DNA of 64,000 nucleotides, from contig NZ_JNYE01000030.1 of NCBI RefSeq assembly GCF_000717185.1, positions 1 to 64,000 of the forward strand. The letters are read 5' to 3'. This DNA comes from Kitasatospora phosalacinea. Lineage in GTDB: Bacteria > Actinomycetota > Actinomycetes > Streptomycetales > Streptomycetaceae. The translations under genes were made by a program, and so were the position numbers. Each line of letters opens with the position of its first letter. Within the stretch, counting starts at the first letter, position 1. The notes under the pieces were generated by a model. The model ran no database searches and was not told the DNA's origin. It saw only the letters and a list, made by a program, of their open reading frames with translations. Shown piece by piece: positions 55,841 to 64,000 of the stretch.

Positions 55841-57172
55841 TCAGTTGACGGCGAAGTAGTAGTTGCCGTGGCTGAGCTCGGTGCCGTCCTTGGTGGTCGC
55901 GTAGGACTCCAGCACGTACCAGTCGCCGTACTGCGGGGTCCAGCTGATGTCGGCCTCGCCGTGCGGACCGGCCGGGACGGTGGTCCACTCCGCGGACCAG
56001 CCGAAGCGGTAGGTGTAGCTCGCGATCTGGGCGTCCTTGATCTTCGGGGCGAAGTGGAACGTGCCGGGGGTGCCGGCCGCGCCGCCGTAGTTCTCCTCCG
56101 GGAAGTCCGCGGAGGTGACCGTCGGGGTGGTGTCGATCCCCTCGGACCAGCTGGCCCGGCTGCTCATCCAGCCGTTGGCGCTGGTGGAGGTGACCTCCAG
56201 GCTGTCGCCCCGGGGGCTCTTCAGGGCCAGGGTGAGCTCGGCGGTGCCGTCCGGGTCGGCCGGGACGGTGGTCGTCTCGTACGTCGTCGTGTTGGTCACC
56301 GTGTAGCTGACCACCGGGGAGACGGCCTGCACGCCCGCGTCCGGGGTGAGCCGGAAGGTGGCGGGCTTGCCGAACATCGGCGAGTGGGAGGTCTTGGTGA
56401 CGGTCGGCGAGGTCCGGAGGATCAGCAGCCAGTAGTCGCTGGGGAGGGAGGAGTTGCCGGCCCGGTCCACGTTCTGGACCCGGAACAGGGTTGTGCCCTC
56501 GGTGCCGGCCGGCGGGACCAGGTCGACGGTGGCCGAGCCGCCGGGGGCGTCCGCCTGGACGGTGCCCGACTGGCCGGTCAGCCAGGTGTACCGGAAGGCG
56601 ACCACGTCGGCCGTACCGTTCGCGGTGAAGGTGAACCGCACCGGGCTGCCGCCGGCGGTCCACTGGTTCTCCGGGTAGTTGGACGAGGTGACGGTGGGCT
56701 TGGTGGCCGGGGCGGTGTTGTCGGCCGTCAGGTAGCAGGCGGCCGACCAGTCGGAGGCCGCGCCGGTGGCCGGGTCGACGGTGCGGGCCTGCCAGCCGTA
56801 GCCCTGGCCGTCGGCGACGTGCGGCAGGTAGGTGGTGGTGGGCGAATCCGGCCAGGCGCCGTGGCGGACGAGGGTGTTGACCTGCGCCGGGTCGGCGGTC
56901 GGCCAGTACGCGAACTCCTCGTCCAACTGCCGCACCGACGGGTCGCTGTGGTGCGTGGTGCCCGAGACCGAGGGGCCGCCGTAGGGGCTGTCGTGCAGCA
57001 CGGCCGGGTCGGCCGGGTCGGTGGCGCAGGGGCGGCCGCCGTTCAGCAGATCGGTCGGCGTGAGCGGGGTGCCGGTGACCGCCCCCGCGGTGCCGGGGAC
57101 GAGCAGGGTCAGGGCGACGGCGGAGGCCGCCGTCAGGCCGGCGCGCAGGCGCCGGGCCGGGGTGTGCGTCAT
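55841..57172 (-). CDS. Secreted beta-sandwich protein with repeated Ig/FN3-like modules
   Basis: A 443-residue protein with a Sec signal peptide (residues 1-31: RRLRAGLTAASAVALTLLVPGTAGA). The ATG has GAGGGGAATCC upstream. An N-terminal segment (35-150) contains two Cys (GGRPCATDP, SAACYLTAD) that may form a disulfide. Two related modules follow: one starting TVTSSNYPENQWTAGGSPV (about 160-250) and one starting TVTSADFPEENYGGAAGTP (about 345-443), with another beta segment between. This module type is common in large streptomycete surface proteins. No catalytic motif is seen. It lies 116 bases downstream of the secreted glycosidase on the same strand. Confidence 0.82.
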   Translation of the reverse strand: MTHTPARRLRAGLTAASAVALTLLVPGTAGAVTGTPLTPTDLLNGGRPCATDPADPAVLHDSPYGGPSVSGTTHHSDPSVRQLDEEFAYWPTADPAQVNTLVRHGAWPDSPTTTYLPHVADGQGYGWQARTVDPATGAASDWSAACYLTADNTAPATKPTVTSSNYPENQWTAGGSPVRFTFTANGTADVVAFRYTWLTGQSGTVQADAPGGSATVDLVPPAGTEGTTLFRVQNVDRAGNSSLPSDYWLLILRTSPTVTKTSHSPMFGKPATFRLTPDAGVQAVSPVVSYTVTNTTTYETTTVPADPDGTAELTLALKSPRGDSLEVTSTSANGWMSSRASWSEGIDTTPTVTSADFPEENYGGAAGTPGTFHFAPKIKDAQIASYTYRFGWSAEWTTVPAGPHGEADISWTPQYGDWYVLESYATTKDGTELSHGNYYFAVN

Positions 57173-57288
57173 GGATTCCCCTCCGGAAGGCCCGGGCTGA
57201 CGTGCGGTGTGCCCGGGCACCGGGGAGCGTAGCGCATACGATCGACCGGCCGGAGCGAATAATTCCGCTCGCGGGGAGCGGTGCTGGA

Positions 57289-59238
57289 CTACGAGGCGTA
57301 CACCTGGAGTTCGGCGACCTGGCCGGCCGGCCAGCCGGTGTTGGCGGTGAAGACCAGGCGGAGGTGGCGGGTGCTGGAGCCGGTCGGGAGGGTGAGGGTC
57401 GCGCTGTTGCCGGTGGCCGGGTCGAAGACGTAGCCGGTGGGGGCCAGCAGGCGGGTGAAGGCCGTGCCGTCGGTGCTGCCCTGCACCTCGACGGTCTGGG
57501 TGCGGGCGGCCCAGGCGGCGGCGGGCGGGACGGACAGGACGATCCGGCGCACCGGCAGGGTGGAGCCGAGGTCGGTCCGCAGCCACTGCGGGAAGGCGTT
57601 GTTGGCGCTCTCCCAGTAGCTGTTCGGGTCGCCGTCCACCGCGTTGCCGGAGCCGTAGGCCTGGGTGTGGCTGCTCTCCGCGGTGGGCCGGTGCAGCGCC
57701 AGGTTGCCGGTGGGGACGGTGGCGGGGGAGGTGGTCGCGGTGACCTGGGCGGAGGCGGGGGAGAGGTTGCCCGCCGCGTCCAGGGCCCGGACGGTGAAGC
57801 CGTACGCGGTCGCGGGGGAGAGGCCGGTGACGGTGGCCGAGGTGGCGGTGGTGGTGGCCGCGACCGCGTCGCCGAGCAGGACCCGGTAGCCGGTGACGCC
57901 GACGTTGTCGACCGCGGCGTTCCAGGCCAGCGAGACCGCGGTGTCGCTCTGCCCCGTCACCCGCAGGCCGCCCGGCGCGCTCGGGGCGGTGGTGTCCGGC
58001 GCGGTCGGGAACGGCTGGGTCGGGCGGGCCGCCGTCACGGGCAGCTGGCCCTTGAGCATCCGGCCGCCGTCGCCGGTCAGCCGCAGGTAGTAGTCCGAGG
58101 AGCAGGCGGTGCCGTCCTCGTCCAGCGCCAGGAACCCGGACCCGGCGGGCACCCAGGCCTGGGACTCGGAGGTCTTGGCGATCTGGTTGCCCTCGTTGTA
58201 CTCGTCGAACATCGAGACGTACGCGGACGCGACCCCGGCCCGGGCCATGTTGTAGAACTGCCGCCACATGAAGTCGCCGTGCGCCCGCTGCCGGTCGCCG
58301 ACCCCGCCGGGCAGCACGCACGGCTGGTAGTCGATGCCGTGCGCGGCGCACTCCGCCAGGTCCGGGACGGTCGCCACGTTGTAGAAGTTGTCGGCGTCCG
58401 CCGCGCTGCCGATCCGGCCGACCAGCCAGGGCGAGAGCATGTCGAAGGAGTGGTAGACGTCCGAGAACCCGGCCCGGGAGTCCCGGTCGCCGGTGCGCCA
58501 CCAGGTCGGCACCCCGCCGATCACGTAACAGCCCTGCGCCTTGAACCAGTCGAGCACGTCCTGGCACTGGGCCGGGGTGAACGGGCGCTGGTTGTCGTTG
58601 AAGCCGAAGCCCCAGATGCACACCACCGGCTTCCCGTTCTGCCGGGCGTACGCGGGCGAGGCGGTGTGGGCGCGCATCCTGTCCGTCCAGTCGGACTTGA
58701 TCTCCGACTGCATGCCCGTCCAGTCCGAGACGTCGTACATGACGTAGAACTTGACGCCCTGCGACTCCGCCGCGCTGCGCACCTTGGCCGCCATCGCGTC
58801 CCGGGTCGGGCCCTCGCCGCCGGTCGGGTTGAAGCGCTGCAGGGCGGCGGTGTCGATGCCGTACTGCTTCATCCAGCGGAAGTGCAGGTCGACGGTGGAC
58901 TGGTCGTAGGAGGAGAACAGCGCGGCCTGCTGACCGTTGTTCAGGTTCGCGAAGGCGGTGGCGTACGTCCGCGGGTACTCGCGGACGTCCGGCCAGGCGA
59001 CGATCGCGCTGTTCGCGGGGGAGGGGGCGGCGCCCCAGTTGCGGGCCCAGTGCCACCAGCCGTTGATCGGGGCGCCGTCGCCCGGGCAGGCGAACCAGCC
59101 CTGGTAGCCGACCGTCACCTTGCCGACCACGTCCCCCGCCGGGCTCGCGGCGTGCGCCGCGCCCTCGCCGAGGCCCACCGCACCGAGCGCGCCGGCCGCG
59201 GCCGCCGCCTGTAGGAACACCCGTCGCGATACCACCAT
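57289..59238 (-). CDS. Tat-exported GH99/71-like glycosidase with FN3 and F5/8-type-C domains
   Basis: A 649-residue extracellular enzyme. A twin-arginine signal (MVVSRRVFLQAAAAAGALGA) marks folded export. The catalytic region (about 38-400) has GYQGWFACPGDG, WWHWARNWG, FRWMKQYGIDTAALQRF, KFYVMYDVSDWTG, VVCIWGFGFNDNQR, GVPTWWRTGD and YVSMFDEYNEGNQI, the pattern of the xylosidase/arabinosidase-labelled proteins near GH71/GH99. An FN3 module (about 418-505) and a coagulation-factor 5/8 C-type carbohydrate-binding module (about 512-649, HRPTAESSHTQAYGSGNAVD) follow. GGAGGC precedes the ATG. Substrate is unknown; GH99-like enzymes attack mannans, GH71 alpha-1,3-glucans. Confidence 0.88.
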   Translation of the reverse strand: MVVSRRVFLQAAAAAGALGAVGLGEGAAHAASPAGDVVGKVTVGYQGWFACPGDGAPINGWWHWARNWGAAPSPANSAIVAWPDVREYPRTYATAFANLNNGQQAALFSSYDQSTVDLHFRWMKQYGIDTAALQRFNPTGGEGPTRDAMAAKVRSAAESQGVKFYVMYDVSDWTGMQSEIKSDWTDRMRAHTASPAYARQNGKPVVCIWGFGFNDNQRPFTPAQCQDVLDWFKAQGCYVIGGVPTWWRTGDRDSRAGFSDVYHSFDMLSPWLVGRIGSAADADNFYNVATVPDLAECAAHGIDYQPCVLPGGVGDRQRAHGDFMWRQFYNMARAGVASAYVSMFDEYNEGNQIAKTSESQAWVPAGSGFLALDEDGTACSSDYYLRLTGDGGRMLKGQLPVTAARPTQPFPTAPDTTAPSAPGGLRVTGQSDTAVSLAWNAAVDNVGVTGYRVLLGDAVAATTTATSATVTGLSPATAYGFTVRALDAAGNLSPASAQVTATTSPATVPTGNLALHRPTAESSHTQAYGSGNAVDGDPNSYWESANNAFPQWLRTDLGSTLPVRRIVLSVPPAAAWAARTQTVEVQGSTDGTAFTRLLAPTGYVFDPATGNSATLTLPTGSSTRHLRLVFTANTGWPAGQVAELQVYAS

Positions 59239-59322
59239 GCCGTTGCCTCCGCCCGGTTGACCGACACCTTGTCAGGTCCTCGACCCAACGGACCGGGAGC
59301 GTAACGGCGTTGACACCTAGCG

Positions 59323-59345
59323 GCAATATGTTGGACGGCTATTGC
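59323..59345. promoter_or_regulatory. Candidate operator GCAATA-N11-TATTGC upstream of the glycosidase
   Basis: An inverted repeat in an AT-rich patch (59320-59380) about 85-107 bases before the glycosidase start, the expected promoter area. The form suits a sugar-responsive repressor, but none is encoded nearby. Confidence 0.4.
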
Positions 59346-59390
59346 AAAAAATGGATAGCAAGATTGAAAGAGTTCGACTTACGGGGGTGG

Positions 59391-61037
59391 TCAGGGGCGC
59401 CCGGCCAGGTGGGCGACCCAACCGCCGGACGCCGTGACGTCCACCGCGCCCGCCAGCGCGGCCGGTTCGCACAGGAAGCCCGGCGCGGTCGAGCCGTCCG
59501 CCAGCCGGACCGGGCCCAGCACCATCGGCTGCGGCAGCGCGGCCAGCAGCGCGCCCAGCCCGGCGGCGGGCAGCTCCCAGAGCTCGCCCGCCAGGGCCGC
59601 CCCGCCCGCCGCCACCCGGACCAGGCCCGGCTTGGGCGGGGCGGTGTCCAGCGCGTACATCCGGTACTCCGGGGCGGTGCGCACCCCGGCGGCGAACCGG
59701 CCGCCCAGCGCGGTGAGTTGGCCGTTCAGCGGCTGGCCGGTCAGGTGCGCGCCGAAGACCGCCAGCCGCACCGGCGGCGCGGTCAGCAGCCGGGCCAGCG
59801 CAGCCAGCCGCTCCTCGGTCCGGGGCGGGCCGACCAGCATCACGCCGAACGGCAGGCCGCCGACCGTGCCCGCCGGGACGGCGAGCGCGCACAGACCCAG
59901 CAGGTTCGCCGAGTTGGTGAACCGGCCCAGCCGGGCGTTGGCGCCCACCGGGTCGGCCGCCACCTCGGCGAAGGTCGGGTGCCAGGTGGTGGTGGGCAGC
60001 AGCAGGGCGTCCGCGTCGCCGAGGCCGGCCAGCGCCGCGGCCCGCAGCCGCTCCAGCTCGGCCCGGTCGGCGAACAGCCGGTGCGCGGGCACCCGCCCGG
60101 CCGCCCGGACGATGTCCGCCACCACCCCGTCCAGGCCCGGGTCGCCCCGCTCGGCCGCCGCGTCCACGAAGGCGCCCACCGCGGCGTACCGCTCGGCCAC
60201 GAAGGCGCCCCCGTACAGCAGCGCCGCCGCCGCGTCGAACGGCGCCAGGTCCAGGTCGCGCAGCTCGGCGCCCGCCGCCGCCAGCCGGCCGGCCGCCGCC
60301 GCGTGCGCCGCCGCCCAGCCGTCCGCGAGGACGCCCAGCCGGGCGGCGGCCGGGACGGCGACCCGCCACGGGCCCGGGCGGCGGCCCGGGGCGGCCGGGG
60401 CCGGATCGGCCAGCAGCCGCAGCGCGGCCTGGGCCTCGTCGACCGTCCGGGCGAACACCGAGACGCAGTCCAGGCTCGCGCAGGCCGGGACCACGCCGTC
60501 GGTCGGCACCAGGCCCGGGGTCGGCTTCAGGCCCACCACGCCGTTCAGCGCGGCCGGGACCCGGCCCGAGCCCGCCGTGTCGGTGCCCAGCGCCAGGTCC
60601 ACCAGGCCCAGCGCCACCGCCACCGCCGAACCCGAACTGGAGCCGCCCGAGATCCGCCCCGGGTCGACCGCGTTGCGGACCGCGCCGTACGGGCTGCGGG
60701 TGCCGACCAGGCCGGTGGCGAACTGGTCCAGGTTGGTGGTGCCCAGCACCACCGCGCCCGCCGACCGCAGCCGGGCCACCGCCGGGGCGTCCCGCTCCGG
60801 CAGGTACCCGTACGAGGGGCAGCCCGCCGTGGTCGGCAGGCCCGCCACGTCGATGTTGCCCTTCACCGCGCAGACCGTGCCCGCCAGCGGCAGCCGCCCG
60901 CCCGCCGCGACCCGGGCGTCCACCCCGGCCGCCTCGGCCTCGGCCTCCGCCTGCGGGCGCAGGCCGATCCACACCTCCGGCCGGTCGACCGCGGCGATCC
61001 GCGCGTACGCCCGGCGCACCCGCTCCACGGCGCTCAC
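59391..61037 (-). CDS. atzF: Allophanate hydrolase
   Basis: A 548-residue amidase-signature enzyme that hydrolyses allophanate to ammonia and carbon dioxide, the second step of ATP-dependent urea use. The catalytic triad is Lys59 (VCAVKGNID), the cis-Ser in GGSSSGS (residues 131-137) and nucleophile Ser157 in GTDTAGSGRVP. The C-terminal domain (about 430-548) with LAVFGAHLTGQPLN and PAAGLGALLAALPQPM is typical of full-length AtzF rather than simple amidases. The GTG start overlaps the urea carboxylase stop (GTGA), so both are made together. Confidence 0.96.
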   Translation of the reverse strand: MSAVERVRRAYARIAAVDRPEVWIGLRPQAEAEAEAAGVDARVAAGGRLPLAGTVCAVKGNIDVAGLPTTAGCPSYGYLPERDAPAVARLRSAGAVVLGTTNLDQFATGLVGTRSPYGAVRNAVDPGRISGGSSSGSAVAVALGLVDLALGTDTAGSGRVPAALNGVVGLKPTPGLVPTDGVVPACASLDCVSVFARTVDEAQAALRLLADPAPAAPGRRPGPWRVAVPAAARLGVLADGWAAAHAAAAGRLAAAGAELRDLDLAPFDAAAALLYGGAFVAERYAAVGAFVDAAAERGDPGLDGVVADIVRAAGRVPAHRLFADRAELERLRAAALAGLGDADALLLPTTTWHPTFAEVAADPVGANARLGRFTNSANLLGLCALAVPAGTVGGLPFGVMLVGPPRTEERLAALARLLTAPPVRLAVFGAHLTGQPLNGQLTALGGRFAAGVRTAPEYRMYALDTAPPKPGLVRVAAGGAALAGELWELPAAGLGALLAALPQPMVLGPVRLADGSTAPGFLCEPAALAGAVDVTASGGWVAHLAGRP

Positions 61038-64000
61038 GCGGGAGCCCCCAGCACCACCAGCGGGCTGCCCGCCTGCACCTGGTCGCCCGAGCCGACCAGC
61101 AGCTCGGCGACCACGCCGTCCCGGTCCGAGAACACCGCGGACTCCATCTTCATCGCCTCCAGTGCCATCAACCGCTGCCCCTTGCGCACCCGTTCGCCCG
61201 GCGCCACGTCCACCTTCCACACGCAGGCGGTGAACTCGGCCTCCACCACGCCGCCGCCCGGCGGCACCTCCACCGCGCGCGGCGCGGCCGGCGCCGCACC
61301 GGCCGCCCGGTCGGCCCGGTCGAACTCGCCGGACTCCTCCCAGGCCCGCCGCTCCGCCGCGAACGCCGCCGCCTGCACCGCCCGGAACTCCCCGATCGGA
61401 CCGGCCTGCCCGGCCAGGAAGCGCAGGTGCTCGGCGAGCGCGAACTCGCCCTCCTCGATCCGGAGTTCGAACCGGCCCGCGGCCATGTCGGCGCGCAGCT
61501 CCAGCAGCTCCTCCGCCGACACCGGGTACCAGCGGATCCGGTCGAAGAACCGCAGCAGCCACGGCACGCCCGGGGCGAACGGCCCGCGCTGCTGCCAGCC
61601 CGACCACATCTGCACCGTCCGCCCGACGAACTGGTAGCCGCCCGGGCCCTCCATGCCGTACACGCACAGGTAGGCGCCGCCGATGCCGACCGAGTTCTCC
61701 GCCGTCCACGTCCGGGCCGGGTTGTACTTGGTGGTGACCAGCCGGTGCCGCGGATCCAGCGGGGTCGCCACCGGCGCGCCCAGGTAGACGTCGCCCAGGC
61801 CCAGCACCAGGTACTCGGCGTCGAAGACCGTCCGGTGCACCTCGTCCACCGAGGCCAGGCCGTTGATCCGGCGGATGAACTCGATGTTCCACGGGCACCA
61901 CGGCGCGTCGTCGCGCACCCCCGCCACGTACCGCTCGATCGCCTCCCGGGTCGCCGGGTCGTCCCAGGACAGCGGCAGGTGCACCGTCCGGCTGGGCACC
62001 ACCAGCTGCTCGGCGGGCGGCAGCTGCTGCTCCAACTCGCGGACGAGGGAGAGGAGTTCGGCGACCGGGAGGACGTCCGGATCCACGTGCACCTGGAGCG
62101 AGCGGATGCCCGGTGTCAGGTCGACCACGCCCGCCGGGCGCCGGGCGGCGACCAGCTCCGCCAGCGCGTGCACCCGCATCCGCAGCGCCAGGTCCAGCTG
62201 CATCGGCCCGTACTCGACCAGCAGGTTGTCGTCCCCGCTGCGCCGGTACGTCACCGACGGGCGGCCCGGGCCCTCCGGCAGGCGGTCCAGCACGCCGCCG
62301 TCCAGCACCGCCGGGCGCGAGGCCGACGGCACGGCGGCCGGGGTGCGGCGCAGCGCCGCCGCGTCGTCGGCGGCCACCGGCACGAAGCGGACGGTGTCGC
62401 CCGGGCGCAGCTGCCCCAGCTTCCAGCGTTGCCCGGAGACCACCGTTGCCGGGCAGACGAACCCGCCCAGCGACGGCCCGTCCGGCCCCAGCAGCACCGG
62501 CATGTCGCCGGTGTAGTCGACCGCGCCGACCGCGTACGGGGTGTCGTGGATGTTCGACGGGTGCAGGCCCGCCTCGCCGCCGTCCCGGCGCGCCCAGGCG
62601 GGCTTCGGGCCGACCAGGCGCACCCCGGTGCGGGCGCTGTTGAAGTGCACCGACCAGTCGGCGGCGTAGAACTCGGCGACGTCCTGCTCGGTGAAGAACT
62701 CCGGGGCGGCGTGCGGCCCCTCGACCGCGGGCAGCAGCCAGGCGGAGGTGAACTCCGGGCGGTCGGCGACCGGGCCCGTGCCCGGGCCGAGCGGGCCGGT
62801 GCCGCCGTGCAGCACGTCCCCCGTGCGCAGCGCCCGGCCGCCGTGGCCGCCGAAGCCGCCCAGCGTGAACGTCGCCGCGCTGCCCAGGAACGCCGGGACG
62901 TCCAGGCCGCCCGCCACCAGCAGGTAGCAGCGCAGGCCCGGGCCGGGCGGCGCCGGGACGTCCAGCAGCCCGCCCGCCGGGACGAGCACCGGCTCCCACT
63001 GCGGCACCGGCGCGCCGTCCACCGTCACCGCCGTCGGCGCGCCGCTCACGCACACCCAGGTCGGGGCGGTGAACCGCAGCGCCGGGCCGAGCAGCGTGCA
63101 CTCCAGGCCGGGCGCGCCCTCCGGGTTGCCCAGCGCCCGGTTGCCGAGCCGGAACGACAGGTCGTCCATCGGCCCGCACGGCGGCACCCCGACGTGCCAG
63201 TAGCCGGTGCGGCCCGGCCAGTCCTGCACCGTGGTCTGGGTGCCCGCCCGGACCACCTCGATCCGCGGCGTCGGGTCCGCCACGTGCGCCAGCGTCCCCG
63301 TGTGGTGGGCGGCCGCGGCGACCTCGGGCACCGCCGGGACGGCCCGCAGCAGGCCCAGGTTGGTCTCGACGCCGTGGATCCGGGTCTCCGCCAGGGCCTT
63401 CGTGAGCCGCTCCAGCGCGTCGGCGCGGTCCGCGCCGTGCACGACCACCTTCGCCAGCATCGGGTCGTACGCGGTGGTCACCTCGGTGCCGGTCTCCACC
63501 CAGGTGTCCACCCGGACGTCCGGCGGGAAGGCCACCTCGGTCAGCAGGCCCGCGCTCGGCCGGTGGTCGCGCGACGGGTCCTCGGCGTACACCCGGGCCT
63601 CCACCGCGTGCCCGCGCGGCGGGCCGACCTCGCGCACCACGTCGCGCTCGCCCCGGGCCAGGCGCAGCATCCACTCGACCAGGTCGACCCCGTACACCGC
63701 CTCGGTGACCGGGTGCTCCACCTGCAGCCGGGTGTTGACCTCCAGGAAGTACGCCTCCTCGCGCGCCGCGTCGTACACGTACTCCACGGTGCCCGCCGAG
63801 CGGTAGCCCACCGAGGCGCACAACTGCCGCGCCGAGTCGGCCAGTTCGCGGCGGACGCGGTCGGGCAGGGCGGGCGCCGGGGCCTCCTCCAGCACCTTCT
63901 GGTTGCGGCGCTGCAGCGAGCAGTCCCGGTCGCCGAGGGCCACCACCCGGCCGGCGCCGTCGCCGAACACCTGCACCTCCACGTGCCGGGCCCGCTCCAC
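61034..64000 (-). CDS. Urea carboxylase (N-terminus beyond window edge)
   Basis: The 988 visible residues are the C-terminal part of a biotin-dependent urea carboxylase that makes allophanate from urea, bicarbonate and ATP. The window cuts within the biotin carboxylase domain; still visible are EVQVFGDGAGRVVALGDRDC, QRRNQKVLEEAPAP and LEVNTRLQVEHPVTE. After that come the KipA-like (about 260-560) and KipI-like (about 580-800) carboxyltransferase domains, and the biotinyl domain with the lysine in LMALEAMKMES. The stop overlaps the allophanate hydrolase start. Upstream carboxylase genes such as amino-acid oxidase-like subunits may lie beyond the edge. Confidence 0.96.
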   Translation of the reverse strand: MERARHVEVQVFGDGAGRVVALGDRDCSLQRRNQKVLEEAPAPALPDRVRRELADSARQLCASVGYRSAGTVEYVYDAAREEAYFLEVNTRLQVEHPVTEAVYGVDLVEWMLRLARGERDVVREVGPPRGHAVEARVYAEDPSRDHRPSAGLLTEVAFPPDVRVDTWVETGTEVTTAYDPMLAKVVVHGADRADALERLTKALAETRIHGVETNLGLLRAVPAVPEVAAAAHHTGTLAHVADPTPRIEVVRAGTQTTVQDWPGRTGYWHVGVPPCGPMDDLSFRLGNRALGNPEGAPGLECTLLGPALRFTAPTWVCVSGAPTAVTVDGAPVPQWEPVLVPAGGLLDVPAPPGPGLRCYLLVAGGLDVPAFLGSAATFTLGGFGGHGGRALRTGDVLHGGTGPLGPGTGPVADRPEFTSAWLLPAVEGPHAAPEFFTEQDVAEFYAADWSVHFNSARTGVRLVGPKPAWARRDGGEAGLHPSNIHDTPYAVGAVDYTGDMPVLLGPDGPSLGGFVCPATVVSGQRWKLGQLRPGDTVRFVPVAADDAAALRRTPAAVPSASRPAVLDGGVLDRLPEGPGRPSVTYRRSGDDNLLVEYGPMQLDLALRMRVHALAELVAARRPAGVVDLTPGIRSLQVHVDPDVLPVAELLSLVRELEQQLPPAEQLVVPSRTVHLPLSWDDPATREAIERYVAGVRDDAPWCPWNIEFIRRINGLASVDEVHRTVFDAEYLVLGLGDVYLGAPVATPLDPRHRLVTTKYNPARTWTAENSVGIGGAYLCVYGMEGPGGYQFVGRTVQMWSGWQQRGPFAPGVPWLLRFFDRIRWYPVSAEELLELRADMAAGRFELRIEEGEFALAEHLRFLAGQAGPIGEFRAVQAAAFAAERRAWEESGEFDRADRAAGAAPAAPRAVEVPPGGGVVEAEFTACVWKVDVAPGERVRKGQRLMALEAMKMESAVFSDRDGVVAELLVGSGDQVQAGSPLVVLGAPA

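Overview
The window is chromosomal DNA of a high-GC filamentous actinomycete, almost certainly a streptomycete (Streptomyces or Kitasatospora; I cannot separate them from this sequence alone). The main reasons are adjacent genes for the polar-growth cytoskeletal coiled-coil proteins Scy and FilP, a complete conservon (cvnABCDE) carrying a single rare TTA codon, the GlgE maltosyltransferase cluster, frequent GTG starts and four-base GTGA/ATGA overlaps between consecutive genes. Much of the gene order (filP-scy-mce-thiolase-meaB ... icmA ... thioredoxin-TPR ... pyk-ackA-pta ... glgB-mak-treS-glgE/glgP) looks like ordinary streptomycete core chromosome.

Layout. 1-1671: the 3' end of an RHS/YD-repeat gene whose core has lost about 50 codons and changed frame, its out-of-frame C-terminal tip, and an overlapping small membrane protein that could be its immunity partner. 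1796-4752: a conserved small protein, an ABC-2 exporter pair and an alpha/beta hydrolase. 4867-10308: filP and scy. 10648-13550: methylmalonyl-CoA epimerase, thiolase and MeaB chaperone. 13743-15377: divergent MarR regulator and metallo-beta-lactamase-fold hydrolase. 15424-19420: conservon. 19502-21758: three paralogous AIM24-family genes. 21894-26316: DUF2127 and DUF3817 membrane proteins, a secreted M4 metallopeptidase and a MarR regulator.

26494-28194 is an acyl-CoA mutase large subunit with the isobutyryl-CoA-mutase residues Phe80 and Gln198. 28233-29943 pairs an NAD(P)-binding epimerase-like gene with an ECF sigma factor carrying a SnoaL-like tail. These are followed by a TetR regulator, a thioredoxin-TPR protein, a three-gene set of exported or membrane proteins (DUF6230, DUF6114 and a Pro/Ala-rich protein), and pyruvate kinase, acetate kinase and phosphotransacetylase. 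40267-52090 is the trehalose-maltose-1-phosphate-glucan route: TreS makes maltose, Mak phosphorylates it, GlgE extends glucans, GlgB branches them, and the divergent GlgP degrades them. 52213-55727 encodes two half ABC exporters with complementary broken ATP sites. 55841-59238 holds a secreted beta-sandwich protein and a Tat-exported GH99/71-like glycosidase. 59391-64000 is allophanate hydrolase plus urea carboxylase, the latter cut off by the window edge.

Most of the window is ordinary primary metabolism and development. The parts most worth a second look are the broken RHS tip with its coupled membrane protein, the single TTA codon in cvnC, the conservon P450 lacking ExxR, histone-like tails on GlgB and GlgE, the asymmetric ABC pair, the AIM24 trio, the DUF6230/DUF6114 trio, the ECF-linked promoter and two sets of repeated regulatory-looking motifs. 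I saw no rRNA, tRNA, CRISPR array, insertion sequence or replication origin.
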